This document shows positions 59,510 through 64,000 of a DNA stretch of 64,000 bases, piece after piece. Position numbers and translations under genes: made by a program. The first letter of the stretch is position 1. Each line of letters opens with the position of its first letter. Origin of the DNA: Archangium gephyra (GTDB lineage Bacteria > Myxococcota > Myxococcia > Myxococcales > Myxococcaceae); NCBI RefSeq assembly GCF_001027285.1, contig NZ_CP011509.1, positions 5,728,501 through 5,792,500 on the forward strand, read 5' to 3'. The notes below the pieces were generated by a model. The model made no database searches. It saw nothing but the letters and a program-made list of their open reading frames with translations, and had not been told where the DNA came from.

Positions 59510-61836
59510 GCCCTCCCATCATTCCTTCCTCGCCAGCCCTGATGCTCGTGACCAATGAGGCCGGACACATCCTGTCCCGTTGCGGTAGGGAAGAGCGGCT
59601 GTCCGGCATGGTCCCGGAGGGGCGCACGCTGGCGGAGTTCCTCGGAGAAGAGCCGTCACGCCAGTTGCTGGCCAGACAATCCGGGCCCCAGCGTCTTCTC
59701 TGGCGAGCGCCCACGCCCGAGGGCGGCGAGCCCACGGTGTGGCATCTGTGGAGCCAGCCGCTCGTGGGCGGTGGCGCGCTCGTCTGCGTGAGCATGCCGG
59801 AGGCGCAGTCCAGCGAGGTGCCGGTCGCCCGGGAGCGCCGCATCACCCGCGAGCTGCTCCGCCCGAGCGGGGATCTCCTCGGCGAGCAGCGCGCCTTCAT
59901 GCTGGCCGTCCTCGACGCGGACCCCAGCCTCGTCTACGTGAAGGATCGCCAGGGACGCTTCGTCTTCGCCAACAAGGCGCTGGCGAGCGCGTACGGAACC
60001 ACGCCGGACGAGCTCGTGTTCCACCGCCCCGACGAGGTGCACTCCAAAGAGGAGGAGCTCCAGGTCTTCGACGAGATCGACCAGCGCGTCTTCGCCACCC
60101 TGGCCGAGCTCCGGCAGCTGGAGCGCTTCACCCGGAAGGACGGCACCGTCGGCTGGTACGACACGCTCAAGCGGCCCCTTGTGGCTCCCAGCGGGGAACT
60201 GTTCGTGCTCGGCATCACCGTGGACATCACCGAGCGGGTGCGCATGGAGCAGCTCCTGCACGACACCAACCAGCGCCTGGAGCTGGCGGTGAAGGCGGGG
60301 AACCTCGGCCTGTGGGATTGGCACGTGGAGACGGGCCGCGTCTACCTCTCGCCCGTCTGGAAGGCACAGCTCGGCTACGAGGCGCACGAGCTGCCCGATA
60401 CCTTCGACACCTGGAACGATAGCCTCCACCCGGAGGACCGGGGGCGTGTGCTCCAGGTGGTGCAGGACTACGTGAAGGATGCGTCGCTCGGTGACCGGTT
60501 CTTGAACGAGTTCCGCATGCGGACCAAGGACGGCGCCTGGCGGTGGATCGCCGGTTACGGCGTGGTGGTGCGGGACGCACAGGGCCAGGGCATCCGCGTC
60601 ACCGGCTGCCACCTGGACATCACCGAGCGCAGGCAGCGCGAGCAGGAGGCGGAGCTGCGGCGGGCCAATGCCCGGCTGGAGCAGCTGGCGCGGATGAAGG
60701 ACGAGTTCCTCGCCAACATGAGCCACGAGCTGCGCACCCCTCTCAACGCCGTGCTGGGCCAGGCCGAGGCCATGGCCGAGGGCATCTTCGGCCAGGTGAC
60801 GGAGCAGCAGCGGAGCGCGCTCCAGACGATCGACGAGAGTGGCCGCCACCTGCTGTCCCTCATCAACGACGTGCTCGACATCGCCAAGAGCAACGCGGGA
60901 CGCCTGGAGCTGGAGCTCGAGCAGGTGCCCGTGGAGGAGGTGTGCCAGGAGAGCCTGCGGCTGGTGCGCGAACAGGCCCGGCGCAAGAAGATCTCCGTGG
61001 CGTACTCCAGTGACGGCGAGGTGCAGTACCTGCACGCGGACCGGCGGCGCTTGAGGCAGATCTTCCTCAACCTGCTGAGCAACGCGATGAAGTTCACCCC
61101 CGAGGGAGGGCGCATCGGGCTGGAGGTGACGTCCCGGGAGGCGGGGGAAGCGGTGGCCTTCAGCATCTGGGACACGGGGCCCGGCGTCGCCCGGGAAGAC
61201 GTGCAGCGGATCTTCGAGCCCTTCGTGCAGCTCGACGCGGGGCTGACGCGGCAGAACGAGGGCTCGGGCCTGGGGCTGGCGCTGGTGCGCCGCTTCGTGG
61301 ACCTGCACCACGGGATGCTGGAGGTGGACAGTGAGGTGGGGCGCGGCAGCCGCTTCACGGTGGTCTTGCCCGTGGGCGAGCCCGGTGCGGACGAAGTGCC
61401 GGCGGCGCGCGGAGACAGCCCGGGGGACGAGCCCGCTTCCGCGGGGGTGTCTGCGGACTCCCTCTCCCGGCGCACGGTGGTGCTCGCCGACGACAGCGAG
61501 GCCAACACCCGGCATCTGCACAGCTACCTGGTGGCCCACGGTTACGCCGTGCGCATCGCCCGGGATGGCCTGGAGGCGGTGCGGCTGTGCCGCGAGGTGC
61601 AGCCCACCCTGGTGCTGATGGACATCCAGATGCCCCGGCTCGACGGCCTGGAGGCCATCCGTCACCTGCGGGCGGACCACGTCACCGCGCGCATTCCCAT
61701 CATCGCCCTCACCGCCCTGGCCATGCCGGGAGACCGCGAGCGGTGCCTGGAGGCCGGGGCCAACGAGTACCTCAGCAAGCCGGTGCGGCTGCGGCAGGTG
61801 CTGGAGGTGATGCGGCGCTTCGAGGCCCGGGCCTGA
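59506..61836 (+). CDS. PAS-PAS hybrid histidine kinase with C-terminal receiver
   Basis: 776-aa soluble hybrid kinase. A short N-terminal domain (1-110) is followed by two PAS/PAC units (about 125-245: YVKDRQGRFVFANKALASAYG ... GITVDITERV; about 255-380: LGLWDWHVETGRVYLSPVWK ... HLDITERRQR). Then come the H-box NMSHELRTPLNAVLG, N-box FLNLLSNAMKFTPEGG, G-boxes DTGPGVAREDV and GSGLGLALVRRF, and a C-terminal receiver (LADDSEANTRHL, LVLMDIQMPRLDG, YLSKPVRL). The GTG start overlaps the upstream stop; an ATG at 59542 is an alternative. Signal and final target are unknown. Confidence 0.92.
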   Translation: MSPPIIPSSPALMLVTNEAGHILSRCGREERLSGMVPEGRTLAEFLGEEPSRQLLARQSGPQRLLWRAPTPEGGEPTVWHLWSQPLVGGGALVCVSMPEAQSSEVPVARERRITRELLRPSGDLLGEQRAFMLAVLDADPSLVYVKDRQGRFVFANKALASAYGTTPDELVFHRPDEVHSKEEELQVFDEIDQRVFATLAELRQLERFTRKDGTVGWYDTLKRPLVAPSGELFVLGITVDITERVRMEQLLHDTNQRLELAVKAGNLGLWDWHVETGRVYLSPVWKAQLGYEAHELPDTFDTWNDSLHPEDRGRVLQVVQDYVKDASLGDRFLNEFRMRTKDGAWRWIAGYGVVVRDAQGQGIRVTGCHLDITERRQREQEAELRRANARLEQLARMKDEFLANMSHELRTPLNAVLGQAEAMAEGIFGQVTEQQRSALQTIDESGRHLLSLINDVLDIAKSNAGRLELELEQVPVEEVCQESLRLVREQARRKKISVAYSSDGEVQYLHADRRRLRQIFLNLLSNAMKFTPEGGRIGLEVTSREAGEAVAFSIWDTGPGVAREDVQRIFEPFVQLDAGLTRQNEGSGLGLALVRRFVDLHHGMLEVDSEVGRGSRFTVVLPVGEPGADEVPAARGDSPGDEPASAGVSADSLSRRTVVLADDSEANTRHLHSYLVAHGYAVRIARDGLEAVRLCREVQPTLVLMDIQMPRLDGLEAIRHLRADHVTARIPIIALTALAMPGDRERCLEAGANEYLSKPVRLRQVLEVMRRFEARA

Positions 61837-61839
61837 CGC

Positions 61840-62679
61840 TCAGGGCGTCCGCGTGCAGAGATCCTGCACCTGCCAGCGGTGCAGCACGAGGCCACTGTCC
61901 ACGCCGACGATGTTCTCCTCGTCGATGAGGTGCCAGTGGTCCTCGCCGGAGAGCTGCTCGCTGGCGAGCACGAACTGCTCCAACTGCGTGCCCGGCGCGG
62001 GCGGACCCGAGTGCGCGCGGTGCGGGCGCTTGCCCGTCTCGGGCGCCGTGTCCGACAGGAAGAGCGTGCGGTTGCGCCGCGTGGCCACCATCACGTCCCC
62101 GTTCGTCACCAGGAAGTTCATCGACGAGCGCAGCTCTCCCGGCTCGTCCGTGATGGCCGACACCAGCCCCATCGTCTCCGCCAGCGCGCAGGCCACCTTC
62201 TCCACGCACGCGGGCCCCTCGAGCGACTGGTGCTTCGCCAGCCGCGTGAGGAAGAGATAGAAGCAGCGCTCGGAGTCCGTGGCGCCCTGGATGCGCGTGA
62301 GCAGATCCGGGCGGATGAGCGACTCCACCTCCGCCTGGTGCCGCGCGAAGTTGCGCACCGTGCCGTTGTGCACGAAGCACCAACGGCCATGGAGGAAGGG
62401 GTGGGCGTTGCGCTTCTCCACCTTGCCCACCGAGGCCAGGCGCAGGTGCGCGACGACCGTCCGGGAGGACACCCGGCTGCTCACCCGCTCGAAGTCCGGG
62501 TCGCAGTACGCCGGTCCCAGCCCGTGCGCGACGAGCGGCTGCTCGCCTGTTTCGTAGGAGGCAATCCCCCAGCCATCCTTATGCTCCCTCGATTGCTGGA
62601 CGAGGGAGTTCTTCTCCGTCACGAGGGAAGGATGGACAGCCGCGGGGACAGAGGAACGAAAGCCAAAGAGACGGCACAT
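61840..62679 (-). CDS. Class II glutamine amidotransferase (YafJ-like)
   Basis: 279-aa protein of the Ntn-type class II glutamine amidotransferases. The catalytic nucleophile is Cys2 (MCRLFGFRS), exposed after Met removal; HKDGWGIASY, VVAHLRLASVG and HPFLHGRWCFVHNGTV complete the glutaminase pocket. No synthetase domain is attached, as in YafJ or EgtC, so it acts alone or with a partner; the acceptor is unknown. It lies 71 bases downstream of hutI on the same strand and ends 3 bases from the convergent kinase gene. Confidence 0.9.
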   Translation of the reverse strand: MCRLFGFRSSVPAAVHPSLVTEKNSLVQQSREHKDGWGIASYETGEQPLVAHGLGPAYCDPDFERVSSRVSSRTVVAHLRLASVGKVEKRNAHPFLHGRWCFVHNGTVRNFARHQAEVESLIRPDLLTRIQGATDSERCFYLFLTRLAKHQSLEGPACVEKVACALAETMGLVSAITDEPGELRSSMNFLVTNGDVMVATRRNRTLFLSDTAPETGKRPHRAHSGPPAPGTQLEQFVLASEQLSGEDHWHLIDEENIVGVDSGLVLHRWQVQDLCTRTP

Positions 62680-62750
62680 GGTCTTCTTGTCTGATTATAA
62701 CGGCCGGCCCGGAGAGGAAGTCCCCTCCTGCCACTGCTGTCCGCTGCACG

Positions 62751-64000
62751 TCACGAACAGAGGGCCCGCTCGCTCTCTATCACCACATGGCCGTCTTTAA
62801 TCACGATCCGCGCGTGATTGATTCCCAGGTGATAGGGAAGGTGGCGATAGTTTGAGCACGAAAAAACGACAAGGTTCGCCGGGTCGCCCACGGTGATCCG
62901 GCCGTATGTGTTCAAACCAAGTGCCAGGGCCGCGCCTCGGGTGGCGGCCCAGTAGGCCTCGGCGGCGGTCAGCCCGTTCTCCAGGCAGGCGAGCCCCAGG
63001 GAGAGGGGGAGGTTCTCGCTCATGGCGGAGCCGGGGTTGAGGTTGGTGCCGAGCGCCACGTTGACACCGGCGTCGCGCAGCTTGCGCCCGGGGGCGTAGG
63101 GCCGCACGCGCAGGAAGAGGGTGGAGATGGGGACGAGGACGGCGGTGACGCCGGCCTGGGCCAGGGCGCGGATGCCCGCGTCGCTCACGTTCTCCAGGTG
63201 GTCCGCGGTGGCCGCGCCCAGCTCGGCCGCCAGCTCGGCGCCTCCGCTCGAGGTGAGCTGGTCCACGTGCAGCCGGGGCTTGAGCCCCAGCTTCTGGGCG
63301 GCCCCGGAAATCCGCCGGGCCTCCGCGTGGGAGAAGGCGCCCTGCTCGACGAAGACGTCGCAGAAGCGCGCCAGGCCCTGCTCGGCCACGGCGGGGATGA
63401 TCTCCTTGATGCAGAGATCCATGTAGGCCTCGCGCCACTCCCGGTACTCCTCGGGCACGGCGTGGGCGCACATGAGGGTGGGAATCAGCTCCAGGGGCTG
63501 GAGCGTGGAGAGCCGCTGCACGGCCTTGAGCATCTTCAGCTCGTCCTGGAGCGACAGGCCGTAGCCGCTCTTCACCTCGGCGGTGGTGATGCCGTACTCC
63601 AGCATGAGCTGGAGGCGGGGCAGGGCGAGCCGGATGAGATCCTCCTCGCTGGCGAAGCGGGTGGCGCGCACGGTGTTGGCGATGCCGCCGCCGGCCTGGG
63701 CGATCTGCAGGTAGGTGGCGCCCTGGCAGCGCAGGTCGAACTCCGCGGCGCGCTCACCGGCGAAGACGGCGTGGGTGTGGGGATCCACGAAGCCGGGGCC
63801 CACGAACTGGCCGTGGGCGTCCAGCACGCGGGTGGAGGGGCCCACGGCACCCTTGGGCAGACTGCCCTCGGGGCCCACGTACCAGACCTTGCCCCGGCGC
63901 ACGCCGACACAGGCGTTGGGCTGGGGCGTGAGGGCGCGCTCGGCGGGCTCCTGGTGGGAGCCCTCCACGGTGAGCACCTCGGAGGTGTTGCGGATCAGCA
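62751..64000 (-). CDS. hutI: Imidazolonepropionase (5' end outside window)
   Basis: Third enzyme of histidine degradation, which opens imidazolone-5-propionate to N-formimidoyl-glutamate. Metal ligands and pocket are visible: VDPHTHAVFAGERAAEFDLR, the conserved YGTTTAEVKSGYG-like stretch (YGITTAEVKSGYGLS), CAHAVPEE, HVDQLTSSGGAELAAELGA, ADHLENVSD, and GTNLNPGSAMSENL. The frame runs on past position 63977 to the window edge (LIRNTSEVLTVEG), matching the usual N-terminus of this family, so the true start lies beyond 64000. The C-terminus YHLGINHARIVIKDGHVV is normal. Confidence 0.94.
   Translation of the reverse strand, partial: LIRNTSEVLTVEGSHQEPAERALTPQPNACVGVRRGKVWYVGPEGSLPKGAVGPSTRVLDAHGQFVGPGFVDPHTHAVFAGERAAEFDLRCQGATYLQIAQAGGGIANTVRATRFASEEDLIRLALPRLQLMLEYGITTAEVKSGYGLSLQDELKMLKAVQRLSTLQPLELIPTLMCAHAVPEEYREWREAYMDLCIKEIIPAVAEQGLARFCDVFVEQGAFSHAEARRISGAAQKLGLKPRLHVDQLTSSGGAELAAELGAATADHLENVSDAGIRALAQAGVTAVLVPISTLFLRVRPYAPGRKLRDAGVNVALGTNLNPGSAMSENLPLSLGLACLENGLTAAEAYWAATRGAALALGLNTYGRITVGDPANLVVFSCSNYRHLPYHLGINHARIVIKDGHVVIESERALCS

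Overview
The window is high-GC DNA with compact genes and many secreted lipoproteins, and it points to a fruiting-body myxobacterium (Myxococcota, most likely suborder Cystobacterineae, Archangium/Cystobacter type). The clues are a myxobacterial cysteine-rich repeat protein, an ELWxxDGT-repeat lipoprotein, two small ribbon-helix-helix proteins of a type common in Myxococcales, several sensor histidine kinases (one with an 'HNVGN' phosphoacceptor box), and the housekeeping order tilS-ftsH-folP-glmM followed by pdxJ-acpS-nnr-tsaE. The species is inferred; no rRNA is present.

Layout. 1-10.4 kb: a PAS histidine kinase cut by the window edge, an alpha/beta esterase, a CotH-kinase lipoprotein, the pseudokinase AMPylase SelO, a phytanoyl-CoA-dioxygenase-like enzyme, a membrane histidine kinase, and a membrane protein whose first helix copies that of FtsH. 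10.6-20.8 kb: envelope proteins (a helix-hairpin-helix lipoprotein, an ELWxxDGT-repeat protein, an anchored lipase-like hydrolase, and an M23 endopeptidase/GH25 muramidase fusion), then a glutathione S-transferase and a CadD-like transporter.

20.9-28.7 kb is the most unusual part. A LuxI-superfamily-like acyltransferase, a heme-oxygenase-like (HDO-fold) enzyme and a GAF-LuxR regulator are encoded leftward. Divergently, an ECF-like sigma factor is followed, with a 4-base overlap, by a composite regulator made of two copies of an anti-sigma-like module, a LuxR helix-turn-helix very close to that of the neighbouring LuxR protein, and a C-terminal sigma-factor-like region resembling the neighbouring ECF protein. 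Three copies of a 16-bp palindrome (TACCACTWWAGTGGTA type) lie upstream of luxR, upstream of a large NIDO/HYR surface protein, and beside a 103-nt nested inverted repeat. I read this as a candidate self-contained cell-cell signalling and surface-remodelling system. The parts are seen in the sequence; the function is inference.

29-44.5 kb: a CHRD protein, a 25-nt tRNA 3'-end remnant, an acyl-CoA carboxylase carboxyltransferase, three exported proteins (EF-hand-like, Cys-rich repeat, FG-GAP/VCBS repeat), a ChaN-like operon, and a TonB-dependent receptor coupled to a lipoprotein that carries only the 5'-nucleotidase C-terminal domain. 44.5-55 kb: tandem ribbon-helix-helix genes and the housekeeping block for tRNA lysidine, FtsH, folate, peptidoglycan precursor, vitamin B6, acyl-carrier protein, NAD(P)HX repair and t6A. 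55-64 kb: a dispersed palindrome, three envelope proteins, an overlapping pair of hybrid kinases, a class II glutamine amidotransferase and the histidine-degradation enzyme HutI, cut by the right edge.
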